A stretch of 34,950 bases of DNA. Source: an uncultured Streptococcus sp. GTDB taxonomy: Bacteria; Bacillota; Bacilli; Lactobacillales; Streptococcaceae. The notes below the pieces were generated by a model. It saw only the letters and a program-made list of their open reading frames with translations, was not told where the DNA came from and did not search any database. This document shows, piece by piece, positions 21,739 to 30,363 of the stretch. The position numbers and the translations under genes were made by a program. The stretch covers positions 1 to 34,950 of the forward strand of contig CAJPSM010000004.1 of the NCBI GenBank assembly GCA_905373305.1. Reading direction: 5' to 3'. Position 1 is the stretch's first letter; every line of letters starts with the position of its first letter.

Positions 21739-22441
21739 AACATGGAAGAAAAATATGGTTCTCTATGGTCTTCAATCTCAAATCGGAACTATCTACCGAA
21801 ACAGTGATAGGACAACAAGCTTTTATGATGTTGGGAATTTTCTATACCTAGCAGGGGAGTTGAATTCCAGATTTTGGGAAGATTTTGTTAGGAAATATGG
21901 TTTAGATTATAAGATTATTATTTCAGAAAATACCAATTGGCAAGACTTTCTGCATCGGAAAGTGGGACTAATTTCTTTTACTCGCTATTCTTTTAAAGAT
22001 AAGGCAAATTTTCAAGTTGAATTTCTAAATGATCTAGTTACTCATTTAGAGGAAGGTTACAGTATTGTGCCTATTGATAATCATATTTATAACTGCTTTT
22101 CTGAGGAAGAATGGTCACAAGATTTAAAGGGAGATTTTGAGTCTTATCAGGATTTTGCTTTAAAAGGTGGATTTGGCTTTGTGGTTCTTAAAAATAATGA
22201 ACTGATTGCTGGGATTTCCTCAGGGTTAGTTTACCGTGGAGCAGTTGAAGTGGAAGTTGCAACTAGACCAAACGAACAAGGAAAAGGATTTGCTAAAAAG
22301 CTTGGTGCTGCAATGATTCTAGAGAGTTTAAATAGAGATATGTTTCCTCTTTGGGATGCTCATAACGAGGCTTCCAAAAAAGTAGCAGAATTTTTAGGAT
22401 ATGAGTTAGTGGAACCTTATGAAGCTTTTGAACTAGATTAA
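21725..22441 (+). CDS. GNAT-family acetyltransferase
   Basis: 238 residues. The C-terminal half carries the acetyl-CoA loop R181-P-N-E-Q-G-K-G and the GNAT end (WDAHNEASKKVAEFLGYELV), matching the GNAT_acetyltran type with an extra N-terminal domain. ATG overlaps the Nudix gene by 14 bases; AAGGGG precedes it. Acceptor unknown. Last gene of the overlapping run that begins with DUF2829. Confidence 0.8.
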   Translation: MELFKTWKKNMVLYGLQSQIGTIYRNSDRTTSFYDVGNFLYLAGELNSRFWEDFVRKYGLDYKIIISENTNWQDFLHRKVGLISFTRYSFKDKANFQVEFLNDLVTHLEEGYSIVPIDNHIYNCFSEEEWSQDLKGDFESYQDFALKGGFGFVVLKNNELIAGISSGLVYRGAVEVEVATRPNEQGKGFAKKLGAAMILESLNRDMFPLWDAHNEASKKVAEFLGYELVEPYEAFELD

Positions 22442-22494
22442 AGCGGCATATAATGATATCTGATATTGTATCTCTTAAGACGAGGTGAATGGAC

Positions 22495-23379
22495 ATGCAA
22501 AACCAACTGGCTTTTAGTGGAGAAAAAATTGTTGAAAAAGTTTATCCTCAACTATTTCACCACATTGGAATGATTCGTGGGGAATATTTGTTGAGAGAGC
22601 TCAATCAAAACATACTATTACCTAGTTGTCAGCAATTTGTGAAAGATTATCTAAGCTCAATTTGCTCCTTGTACTCAGATGAAGAGGTTTGGTATCGTTT
22701 TTCTGAATTAACGAATACAGAAGCCAATTGTTTAGAGGGGACTAAAGAGTATTTTGATGAAGGTCATCCTTTGTTTGGTTATAGAGGAACTAGGCGTTTA
22801 CTGGCGTGCCCGGATGAATTTCAGGCTGAGGCAAATGTCGTTACAGATGTTTATCAAACCAATCCCAATCTGTCTGTTATTTTTCCTTTTATCAATGATG
22901 CCGACCAGTTAAAGCAAGCTATTAGAGTATTGCGTCAGCATGGTTTTACTGGGAAAGTCGGCGCTATGATTGAATTGCCGTCAGCTTATTTTGACTTAGA
23001 CAGGATACTGGAAACGGGTATTTCAAAGATTATAGTTGGAATGAATGATTTGACTTCTTTTGTTTTTGCGACTGTGAGAAACAGTCAATGGCATGATATG
23101 GAAAGTCCAATTATGTTAGATATGCTGAGACAGATGCAGGAGAAAGCAAGGATGAAAAAGATTGAATTTGCTGCAGCAGGCTATCTGAATCCTTCTTTCA
23201 TACCAAAAATGAATCAGATGGGGATTGAGTGCATTATCCACTATAGTTCTATTCCAGAGATTTTTGATTTAGAAATTAACCATCCAGACCACCTTAAACA
23301 CATAAAAGAAGAAAGTAAAAAATTACAAAGGAGCTCACATGACACCGCAAGAAATGTGGAATGCCTACAAGAAAATTAA
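22495..23379 (+). CDS. Stand-alone PEP-utilising TIM barrel, like the C-terminal part of PEP synthase
   Basis: 294 residues from ATG 22495, seven bases after GAGGTG (ATG 22489 is too close). Motifs of the PEP-binding barrel are in order: GYRGTRRL (Arg97, Arg100), FPFINDADQLKQAIRVL, GAMIELPSAY (Glu160) and VGMNDLTSFVFATVR (Asn184-Asp185). The ATP-grasp and phospho-His domains of full PEP synthase are absent, and I see no usual C-terminal catalytic Cys. It could be an inactive or regulatory barrel, or a lyase-type relative (HpcH/CitE share the fold). TATAAT at 22450-22455 may be its own promoter. It overlaps the next gene by 41 bases. Confidence 0.7.
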   Translation: MQNQLAFSGEKIVEKVYPQLFHHIGMIRGEYLLRELNQNILLPSCQQFVKDYLSSICSLYSDEEVWYRFSELTNTEANCLEGTKEYFDEGHPLFGYRGTRRLLACPDEFQAEANVVTDVYQTNPNLSVIFPFINDADQLKQAIRVLRQHGFTGKVGAMIELPSAYFDLDRILETGISKIIVGMNDLTSFVFATVRNSQWHDMESPIMLDMLRQMQEKARMKKIEFAAAGYLNPSFIPKMNQMGIECIIHYSSIPEIFDLEINHPDHLKHIKEESKKLQRSSHDTARNVECLQEN

Positions 23380-23779
23380 CCCTTCTATCGGAGGTGAAAT
23401 CGATGCCTGGGCTTTTGGAGTAGATGCCGATCTCTTGGCAGACTTGGTTCTAAGAGGCGAAAAGACAGCAACAGCCTCAGCCTACGATCTCTACGCATTA
23501 GAAGGCGAACCTCTACCGCAAGAAGGGACCTTTGATATCATATTAGACAGTCAAAATCAGGCTGTCTGCATTGTCGAAATTACCAAGGTTTCTGTTCAGC
23601 CTTTCAATCAAGTTTCTGCTGACCATGCCTTTAAGGAAGGGGAAGGTGACAAATCCCTAGCCTATTGGCGTCAGGTTCATGAGGACTGTTTCGCCGAGTG
23701 GTTGAGAGAGGCAGGGCTGACTTTTACACCTGATAGTAAGGTTGTATTAGAAGAGTTTCGCAAGGTCTACCCTCTGTAG
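23339..23779 (+). CDS. ASCH-domain protein
   Basis: 146 residues. The ASCH fold is suggested by WAFGVDADLLADLVLRGEKT then ATASAYDLY, and FDIILDSQNQAVCIVEITKV with SLAYWRQVHEDCF and FAEWLR. Family members bind RNA or handle modified nucleosides. AAAGGAG sits five bases before ATG 23339. It starts inside the end of the barrel gene. Confidence 0.85.
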   Translation: MTPQEMWNAYKKINPSIGGEIDAWAFGVDADLLADLVLRGEKTATASAYDLYALEGEPLPQEGTFDIILDSQNQAVCIVEITKVSVQPFNQVSADHAFKEGEGDKSLAYWRQVHEDCFAEWLREAGLTFTPDSKVVLEEFRKVYPL

Positions 23780-23840
23780 ACTGCTAGAAAAAAGAAAGTT
23801 TTGGAAATCGCCGTCCAATCCTTTTTTCTTAAGCAAAACA

Positions 23841-23849
23841 TGATATAAT
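23841..23849 (+). promoter_or_regulatory. Extended -10 promoter of pepN
   Basis: TGATATAAT; no clear -35. A perfect hairpin AAGAGT/ACTCTT with loop AAA lies in the leader (about 23864-23878). Confidence 0.65.
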
Positions 23850-23900
23850 AAGTTTGTTTGAAGAAGAGTAAAACTCTTAAACTTAGAATAGGAGAAAACT

Positions 23901-26447
23901 ATGCAAGCAGTTGAACATTTTATTACGCGATTTGTTCCTGAACATTATGATTTATTTTTAGACTTGAGTCGTGAGACCAAGACGTTTTCTGGGAAGGTGA
24001 CCATCACTGGTCAAGCACAGAGTGACCGTATTTCCCTTCACCAAAAAGACTTGGAAATCGCTTCTGTAGAAGTTGCGGGTCAAGCTCGTCCATTTACAGT
24101 TGATCATGACAATGAAGCCCTGCATATCGAATTGGCTGAGGCTGGTCAAGTTGAATTAGTCATCGCTTTTTCAGGAAAAATCACAGACAACATGACAGGT
24201 ATTTACCCTTCTTACTACACCGTTGATGGTGTAAAGAAGGAAGTCTTGTCTACTCAGTTCGAGAGCCATTTTGCGCGTGAAGCCTTCCCATGTGTGGATG
24301 AGCCTGAAGCAAAAGCAACTTTTGACCTTTCTCTACGTTTTGACCAAGCAGAAGGTGAATTGGCCTTGTCAAACATGCCAGAAATTGATGTTGAAAACCG
24401 TAAGGAAACAGGCACCTGGAAGTTTGAGACAACACCTCGTATGTCTTCTTACTTGTTAGCCTTTGTTGCTGGTGATTTACAGGGGGTAACGGCTAAAACT
24501 AAAAACGGTACCCTCGTCGGTGTCTACTCAACGAAAGCCCACCCACTATCTAACCTTGATTTCTCACTAGACATCGCCGTTCGCTCAATCGAGTTTTATG
24601 AAGATTACTACGGAGTTAAGTACCCAATCCCTCAATCTCTCCATATCGCCCTTCCTGATTTCTCAGCAGGTGCTATGGAAAACTGGGGTCTTGTCACTTA
24701 CCGTGAAGTTTACTTGGTTGTCGATGAGAACTCAACCTTTGCCAGCCGTCAACAAGTAGCCCTTGTCATTGCCCACGAACTTGCCCACCAATGGTTTGGA
24801 AACCTCGTAACTATGAAATGGTGGGATGACCTTTGGCTTAATGAAAGCTTCGCTAACATGATGGAATATGTCTGTGTAGATGCCATCGAGCCAAGTTGGA
24901 ATATCTTTGAAGACTTCCAAACAGGTGGTGTTCCAGCTGCGCTTAAACGTGATGCGACGGATGGTGTTCAGTCTGTCCATGTCGAAGTCAAACACCCAGA
25001 TGAAATTAATACGCTCTTTGATGGCGCTATCGTGTATGCCAAAGGAAGCCGTCTCATGCACATGCTTCGCCGTTGGCTAGGCGATGCTGATTTCGCTAAA
25101 GGCTTGCATGCTTACTTTGAAAAGCACCAGTACAGCAACACCATCGGTCGTGACCTTTGGAATGCTCTCGGACAAGCATCAGGGCGAGATGTCGCAGCCT
25201 TCATGGATTCTTGGTTGGAACAGCCTGGCTATCCAGTTCTCACTGTCAAAGTTGAAAATGATGTCTTGAAGATTTCACAAAAACAATTCTTTATCGGTGA
25301 GCACGAAGACAAGAACCGCCTCTGGGTAGTGCCACTCAACAGCAACTGGAAAGGTCTACCAGATACACTCGAAACTGAAAGTATCGAAATCCCTGGCTAT
25401 GCTACTCTTCTTGCTGAAAACGAAGGAGCTCTTCGTCTCAACACTGAAAATACAGCCCACTACATTACAGACTATCAAGGAGACTTGTTAGATGCTGTTC
25501 TTGCTGAGCTAGAGACACTTGATAACACAAGTAAACTCCAAATCGTTCAGGAACGTCGTTTGCTTGCTGAAGCAGGGCACATTTCTTATGCTGACTTGCT
25601 CCCAGTCCTTGATAAACTTGCTAAGGAAGAATCTTACCTTGTTGTTTCAGCTGTTTCTCAAGTGATTGCTGCTCTTGAACGCTTTATCGATGAAGGAACA
25701 GAAACTGAAACTGCCTTCAAAGCATTGGTTGCTAAATTGGCTCGTCACAACTATGACCGTCTTGGTTTTGAAGCAAAAGATGGTGAATCAGATGAGGATG
25801 AATTGGTTCGTCAGTTGACCATTTCCATGATGATTCGCTCTAATGATGCAGAAGCTAGTCAAGTCGCTAGTCAAATCTTTGCAGCTCACAAGGAAAATCT
25901 TGCAGGACTTCCTGCAGCAATTCGTGCTCAAGTTCTCATCAATGAAATGAAACACCATGAGACCAAGGACTTGGTCGCAACTTATCTGGACCTCTACACT
26001 CATGCGACGGATGCGGTCTTTAAACGTCAGTTGGCAGGAGCTCTTGCATATAGTACAGATGCTGACAATATCCAAACCTTGATTGGTTCATGGAAAGATA
26101 AATTTGTAGTGAAACCACAAGACCTTTCTTCATGGTACCTCCATTTCCTCGGACACCAAGCTACTCAAGAAACTGTTTGGGTATGGGCGCGTGAAAACTG
26201 GGCTTGGATCAAGGCAGCCCTTGGTGGTGATATGAGCTTTGATAGTTTTGTCATCTTCCCATCACACATCTTTAAAACAGAGCAACGCTTGGCAGAATAC
26301 AAAGAATTCTTTGAACCACAACTCTCTGACCTCGCTCTTAGCCGAAACATCCGTATGGGGATCAAGGATATCGCAGCGCGTGTTGACTTGATTAAGCGTG
26401 AGAAAGCAGCAGTCGAAGCTGTTGTAGCCCAATATGCTAAAGCTTAA
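23901..26447 (+). CDS. pepN: Aminopeptidase N (M1 family)
   Basis: 848 residues, usual for lactic-acid-bacterial PepN. Substrate-binding GAMENWG (about 257-263), zinc site His292-Glu293-x2-His296 with Glu315 (HELAHQWFGN ... NESFAN), and a catalytic Tyr region (FDGAIVYAKGSRL). It is cytosolic, with no signal peptide, and releases N-terminal amino acids from peptides. AGGAGAAAACT precedes the ATG. Strong terminator after. Confidence 0.97.
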   Translation: MQAVEHFITRFVPEHYDLFLDLSRETKTFSGKVTITGQAQSDRISLHQKDLEIASVEVAGQARPFTVDHDNEALHIELAEAGQVELVIAFSGKITDNMTGIYPSYYTVDGVKKEVLSTQFESHFAREAFPCVDEPEAKATFDLSLRFDQAEGELALSNMPEIDVENRKETGTWKFETTPRMSSYLLAFVAGDLQGVTAKTKNGTLVGVYSTKAHPLSNLDFSLDIAVRSIEFYEDYYGVKYPIPQSLHIALPDFSAGAMENWGLVTYREVYLVVDENSTFASRQQVALVIAHELAHQWFGNLVTMKWWDDLWLNESFANMMEYVCVDAIEPSWNIFEDFQTGGVPAALKRDATDGVQSVHVEVKHPDEINTLFDGAIVYAKGSRLMHMLRRWLGDADFAKGLHAYFEKHQYSNTIGRDLWNALGQASGRDVAAFMDSWLEQPGYPVLTVKVENDVLKISQKQFFIGEHEDKNRLWVVPLNSNWKGLPDTLETESIEIPGYATLLAENEGALRLNTENTAHYITDYQGDLLDAVLAELETLDNTSKLQIVQERRLLAEAGHISYADLLPVLDKLAKEESYLVVSAVSQVIAALERFIDEGTETETAFKALVAKLARHNYDRLGFEAKDGESDEDELVRQLTISMMIRSNDAEASQVASQIFAAHKENLAGLPAAIRAQVLINEMKHHETKDLVATYLDLYTHATDAVFKRQLAGALAYSTDADNIQTLIGSWKDKFVVKPQDLSSWYLHFLGHQATQETVWVWARENWAWIKAALGGDMSFDSFVIFPSHIFKTEQRLAEYKEFFEPQLSDLALSRNIRMGIKDIAARVDLIKREKAAVEAVVAQYAKA

Positions 26448-26467
26448 TTCGTTCGAAATGTAAATAA

Positions 26468-26514
26468 AAAACTCAACTTTCTATCTGAAAACAAGAGAGA
26501 GTTGAGTTTTTTTT
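26468..26514 (+). terminator. Terminator of pepN
   Basis: Stem ACTCAACT/AGTTGAGT extended by A/T pairs, then eight T. Confidence 0.88.
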
Positions 26515-26524
26515 AAGGCAATTT

Positions 26525-26533
26525 TGGTATAAT
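26525..26533 (+). promoter_or_regulatory. Extended -10 promoter of ciaRH
   Basis: TGGTATAAT close behind the pepN terminator; AAGGAGG follows before ATG 26558. Confidence 0.7.
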
Positions 26534-26557
26534 AATCGTAACAAGGAGGAGTTTCTG

Positions 26558-27232
26558 ATGATAAAAATCTTATTAGTAGAAGATGATCTAGGCCTGTCAA
26601 ACTCAGTATTTGACTTTTTAGATGATTTTGCAGATGTCATGCAGGTCTTTGATGGAGAAGAAGGTCTCTACGAAGCAGAAAGTGGCGTTTATGACTTGAT
26701 TCTACTTGATCTGATGTTGCCTGAAAAAAATGGTTTCCAAGTTTTGAAAGAATTGCGTGAAAAAGGAATTACGACACCAGTCCTTATCATGACTGCTAAA
26801 GAGAGTTTGGATGATAAGGGACATGGATTTGAGTTGGGAGCGGATGACTACCTCACCAAACCTTTCTACCTAGAAGAACTCAAAATGCGGATCCAAGCCC
26901 TTCTCAAACGTTCAGGCAAGTTTAACGAAAATACCTTGACCTATGGGGATATTGTCGTCAACCTTTCAACGAATGAAGTAAAAGTGGAAGATACTCCTGT
27001 GGAATTGCTCGGGAAAGAGTTTGAGTTATTGGTTTACTTCCTTCAAAATCAAAATGTTATTCTTCCCAAGACACAAATTTTTGACCGTCTATGGGGATTT
27101 GATAGCGATACGACTATTTCTGTTGTGGAAGTCTATGTCTCAAAAGTTCGCAAGAAACTGAAGGGTACAGCCTTTGCTGAAAATCTTCAAACCTTGCGTA
27201 GTGTCGGGTATATTTTAAAAGATGTTCAATAA
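26558..27232 (+). CDS. ciaR: Response regulator CiaR
   Basis: 224 residues, OmpR/PhoB type. Receiver domain 1-115 with Asp51 (LILLDLMLPEKNG), Thr and Lys of the active site (IMTAKES; ADDYLTKPF), and a C-terminal winged helix (about 130-222, FDRLWGFDSDTTISVVEVYV). In pneumococcus CiaR controls htrA, small csRNAs and competence/beta-lactam tolerance. Overlaps ciaH by 11 bases. Confidence 0.96.
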   Translation: MIKILLVEDDLGLSNSVFDFLDDFADVMQVFDGEEGLYEAESGVYDLILLDLMLPEKNGFQVLKELREKGITTPVLIMTAKESLDDKGHGFELGADDYLTKPFYLEELKMRIQALLKRSGKFNENTLTYGDIVVNLSTNEVKVEDTPVELLGKEFELLVYFLQNQNVILPKTQIFDRLWGFDSDTTISVVEVYVSKVRKKLKGTAFAENLQTLRSVGYILKDVQ

Positions 27233-28559
27233 ACTAAAAAAAACATGGTATGCGGATGATTTCAGCTATTTCATTCGAAACTTCGGAGTGTTCACCCTGA
27301 TTTTCTCTGCTATGACCTTGATTATCCTTCAGGTCATGCACTCGAGTCTCTACACCTCTGTAGATGAAAAACTCCAAGCCCTTAGTAGTAGTCCACAAGC
27401 TGTCATCCAGTTAGCCCTTAATCGGGCAACTGAGGAAGTCAAGGATATTCAACCAGCAACGGCGGATGCCAGTAAGGCTGAAGTAAAGCCCAATGTTAGC
27501 TCAAATACAGAAGTTTTGCTCTTTGACAAGGATTTTAACCAACTCTTACTGGGCAATCGCTTTTTAGGCTTGGACAAGATCAAACTGGACAAGAAAGAGT
27601 TGAATCATATTCGCCAAATTCAAGTTGTCAATAGCTATGGTCAGGAAGAAACCTATCGGATGATTTTGATGGAAACCAACTCTTCCTTCGTATCAAGCAA
27701 TGTCAAATATGCTGCGGTTCTAATCAATACCAGCCAACTTGAGCAAATCAGCCAAAACCACGAGCATTTAATTGTTGTAGTGATGGCTAGTTTCTGGCTC
27801 CTATCTTTAATTGCCAGTGTTTACCTGGCTCGTGTCAGTGTCAAACCCCTACTGGAAAGCATGCAAAAGCAGAAGTCCTTTGTTGAAAATGCGAGTCACG
27901 AACTGAGAACACCTTTGGCCGTTTTACAAAATCGTTTAGAGAATCTCTTTCGAAAACCAGAGGCAACAATCATGGAATCCAGCGAAAGTATTGCCTCGAG
28001 TCTTGAAGAAGTTCGCAACATGCGTTTCCTCACGACCAATCTTCTCAACCTTGCACGTCGAGATGATGGAATCAAACCAGAAATAGCAGAAGTTTCTCCA
28101 CAATTTTTTAAAACAACCTTTGCCAACTATGAGTTGATTGCTTCTGAAAATGATCGTGTTTTTGACTATGAAAATCGAGTTTATCGCCCATTCATGACCG
28201 ATCAGTTGCTCTTAAAACAACTCATGACCATCTTGTTTGATAATGCTATCAAGTATACCGAAGAAGATGGCAAGATTGAGTTTGTAGTTCATGCTACAGA
28301 TCGTCACCTCTATCTTACAGTAACAGATAATGGGATTGGAATCTCAGATGCCAATAAGAAGAAAATCTTTGACCGTTTTTACCGTGTAGACAAGGCAAGA
28401 ACTCGTCAGAAAGGTGGCTTTGGTTTGGGACTTTCTTTGGCCAAGCAGATTGTTGATGCTTTACGAGGAACGATTACCGTCAAAGATAACAAACCTAGAG
28501 GAACGATTTTTGAAGTTAAAATCGCTATTCAATCTCCATCTAAACGTAAGAATAAATAA
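27222..28559 (+). CDS. ciaH: Sensor histidine kinase CiaH
   Basis: 445 residues. Two membrane helices (about 20-42 and 183-206) flank an extracytoplasmic sensor part. The phosphorylated residue is His226 (ENASHELRTPL); the catalytic domain has the N box (LFDNAIKYTEED), G1 (TDNGIGI) and G2 (KGGFGLGLSLAKQI). Partner of CiaR. Mutations here change cefotaxime resistance and competence in pneumococcus. The pair ends at a terminator. Confidence 0.96.
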   Translation: MFNKLKKTWYADDFSYFIRNFGVFTLIFSAMTLIILQVMHSSLYTSVDEKLQALSSSPQAVIQLALNRATEEVKDIQPATADASKAEVKPNVSSNTEVLLFDKDFNQLLLGNRFLGLDKIKLDKKELNHIRQIQVVNSYGQEETYRMILMETNSSFVSSNVKYAAVLINTSQLEQISQNHEHLIVVVMASFWLLSLIASVYLARVSVKPLLESMQKQKSFVENASHELRTPLAVLQNRLENLFRKPEATIMESSESIASSLEEVRNMRFLTTNLLNLARRDDGIKPEIAEVSPQFFKTTFANYELIASENDRVFDYENRVYRPFMTDQLLLKQLMTILFDNAIKYTEEDGKIEFVVHATDRHLYLTVTDNGIGISDANKKKIFDRFYRVDKARTRQKGGFGLGLSLAKQIVDALRGTITVKDNKPRGTIFEVKIAIQSPSKRKNK

Positions 28560-28560
28560 A

Positions 28561-28588
28561 AAAGACAGTTTTGAGAAACTGTCTTTTT
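28561..28588 (+). terminator. Terminator of ciaRH
   Basis: Stem AAGACAGTTT/AAACTGTCTT, loop TGAG, T run. Confidence 0.88.
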
Positions 28589-28603
28589 AGATAACAAGAA
28601 AAG

Positions 28604-28625
28604 AGGTTGGTAGTAGTACCAACCT
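28604..28625 (-). terminator. Terminator of the DUF3270 gene
   Basis: Perfect nine-pair stem AGGTTGGTA/TACCAACCT with a four-base loop, directly after the stop. The T tract on the minus side is broken (CTCTTTTC). It may act both ways. Confidence 0.65.
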
Positions 28626-28910
28626 TTATTTTGAAAGTTTTCGTTTAATCATCTTTCGTTGAAGTTGTAAAAGGGCAAAACTTGTTCCCATTGCAGCAAT
28701 AAATGATAAAGCTGTATTTAATTTTAAGGCTAAAAAGATAAAGCTAAAAAGCACCATAAAAATACAAAAATAAGCAATATTTACAAAAAATAAAATCTCT
28801 TTTAGGTTAGAGCCAACAGGGGCTTCTGGTGTATAATCTTGATAAAGCGGAGTTTGATTCGATTCTGGAATTTGTTCAAACTCATAAGCTTCTAATTTTC
28901 TTGCGGGCAT
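28626..28910 (-). CDS. DUF3270 small membrane protein
   Basis: 94 residues. A soluble acidic N-terminus (about 1-35, MPARKLEAYEFEQIPESNQT), two membrane helices (about 38-60 and 66-83: IAYFCIFMVLFSFIFLALKL and ALSFIAAMGTSFALLQLQ), basic C-terminus. Matches the streptococcal DUF3270 family, function unknown. AAGGAG precedes the ATG. Stands alone and convergent to ciaRH. Confidence 0.85.
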   Translation of the reverse strand: MPARKLEAYEFEQIPESNQTPLYQDYTPEAPVGSNLKEILFFVNIAYFCIFMVLFSFIFLALKLNTALSFIAAMGTSFALLQLQRKMIKRKLSK

Positions 28911-29020
28911 GATTCTCTCCTTAACAGTACCTAACTATTTTATCATTTTTTATGCAGAGAATTATTACAGAATGGTTACAAAACTACTAAAGTCTCTTAT
29001 CATTATCTGAGTCGCTCTTC

Positions 29021-29049
29021 TTGACACCTACTAGGGAAAGTGATAGCAT
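29021..29049 (+). promoter_or_regulatory. Promoter of the HrtBA-like operon
   Basis: TTGACA (29021-29026), 17-base spacer, TAGCAT (29044-29049). It leaves a leader of about 240 nt. Confidence 0.65.
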
Positions 29050-29055
29050 GGATGT

Positions 29056-29294
29056 TACACTTGAAACAGATGACCAGACCTTCTCTTTTATAAATATACT
29101 GAGAAAGGTAAGGATAACTTATATAAATTGATAGCAAGCTGAGACTTTTCCTAAGATGATTTGTTGAGTTGCTACCTTGATTCATTTTAAAAGAATAGGT
29201 AGGAGTTGTTTTGAATGGATGATAAGACAGAGATTCTGTCTATTGGATTGGGTGGCCTTCTTGCTACCTCTGGGAAACGTTAAAGGAGATAAGC
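29056..29294 (+). promoter_or_regulatory. Structured leader before the HrtBA-like operon
   Basis: TTGCTACCT occurs twice (29169-29177 and 29261-29269), and both copies are complementary to AGGTAG at 29197-29202, which lies in the ribosome site of a small ORF. The two pairings exclude each other. A further stem AGACAG/CTGTCT lies at 29225-29241. This looks like a regulated leader. No known riboswitch class recognised. 28911-29020 holds only the upstream region of the DUF3270 gene. Confidence 0.4.
29215..29283 (+). CDS. 22-residue ORF in the leader, coupled to the permease gene
   Basis: ATG 29215 follows AGGAG by nine bases and encodes MDDKTEILSIGLGG then LLATSGKR. Its TAA overlaps the AAAGGAG used by the permease gene, so translation of the ORF could affect permease translation. 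It may be a leader peptide; a signal peptide with a Gly-Gly processing site is possible but fits the leader consensus poorly. Confidence 0.4.
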   Translation: MDDKTEILSIGLGGLLATSGKR

Positions 29295-30350
29295 ATGTAT
29301 CTTGCTATCAAAGAAATAGTACGAAACAAACTTCGATATAGTTTGATTCTAACTACCATTTTTCTCATCGCTTTTATGGTCTTTTTTATGACCAGTCTAG
29401 CTCTTGGTCTTGTGCGCAACAACCGGGCCGCTATTGATAATTGGCAAGCTACGGGTGTGGTTTTATCTGACTACGCAAATGATAATTTGACGGCATCATT
29501 TATTCCTGAAAAGGACTACAAGGATAAGAGTTCTAAAGAGGCTGCTCCATTGGGATATATGTTCGCTGTGACCAATCTAGTCGATGGTAGTGAAAAGGTC
29601 AACGTTTCCATCTTTGCTCAAAACTGGGACTCTTTTATCTCTCCTAGTTTAACGGAGGGAAGGTACCCTGAAGGGGATGATGAGGTTGTCGTGGATCAGT
29701 CTTTTGAGAACTATGGGATTAAGCTAGGTGATGCCATTCAGCTCAATGGAAGCGAGGCAAGTTACAAGATTGTTGGCCTGACTCAAGGAAATAAGTTTTT
29801 TACCGAGCCTGTCGTCTTTACGAGTCTGACAACTTATTGGACCTTACAAGGAAACTTGAAAGCTAATCGTTCCATTTCTGCCTTGGTATTGAAAAATGAC
29901 ATAGAAATGTCTGGCGATGGACTGAAACAGATTTCCATCCCAAAAATGATTTCGAAAATTCCTGGTTACACACCTCAGGTTAATGTATTTTCAGGAATGA
30001 TTCTCGCTATGATTGTTATTACAGGCTTGATTGTGGGTATTTTTGTTTATATCATTACCATTCAAAAACTAGGACTTTATGGAATAATGCGGGCTCAGGG
30101 AATACAGATCAAAACCATTGTATGGTCTCTATTCTGTCAAATCTTCCTCCTAGCTGGTATGGGGATTGCTTTAGCCTTGCTGGCTATTGGTGGAGTGATT
30201 TTAGTCTTACCAGCTACCTTCTTTTTCTACCCAAGTTGGATAGCCTACTCTGTCCTAAGTTTGGTAATTTGCTTGATGGCTCTTCTAGGTGGTGTCATTT
30301 CACTTCCACGCTTGCTAAAGGTGGACCCGATTACTGCGATTGCAGAGTGA
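29295..30350 (+). CDS. HrtB-like ABC transporter permease (FtsX/MacB type)
   Basis: 351 residues. One N-terminal helix (about 15-40), a long extracytoplasmic domain (about 42-235), three C-terminal helices (about 237-260, 280-307, 312-340): the MacB/FtsX layout. Length and start (MYLAIKEIVRNKLRYSLILT) resemble HrtB, the heme-efflux permease of lactococci. Heme as substrate is inference by resemblance only. AAAGGAG precedes the ATG. The ATPase gene follows after 13 bases. Confidence 0.75.
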   Translation: MYLAIKEIVRNKLRYSLILTTIFLIAFMVFFMTSLALGLVRNNRAAIDNWQATGVVLSDYANDNLTASFIPEKDYKDKSSKEAAPLGYMFAVTNLVDGSEKVNVSIFAQNWDSFISPSLTEGRYPEGDDEVVVDQSFENYGIKLGDAIQLNGSEASYKIVGLTQGNKFFTEPVVFTSLTTYWTLQGNLKANRSISALVLKNDIEMSGDGLKQISIPKMISKIPGYTPQVNVFSGMILAMIVITGLIVGIFVYIITIQKLGLYGIMRAQGIQIKTIVWSLFCQIFLLAGMGIALALLAIGGVILVLPATFFFYPSWIAYSVLSLVICLMALLGGVISLPRLLKVDPITAIAE

Positions 30351-30363
30351 TAAGGAGAATAGT

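Noticed and set aside
29003..29185. 60-codon minus-strand frame before the HrtBA-like operon
   Set aside because: No ribosome site, and it lies opposite the promoter and leader.
30340..30363. TTG start for the HrtA-like ATPase
   Set aside because: It overlaps the permease end; ATG 30364 has AAGGAG at correct spacing.
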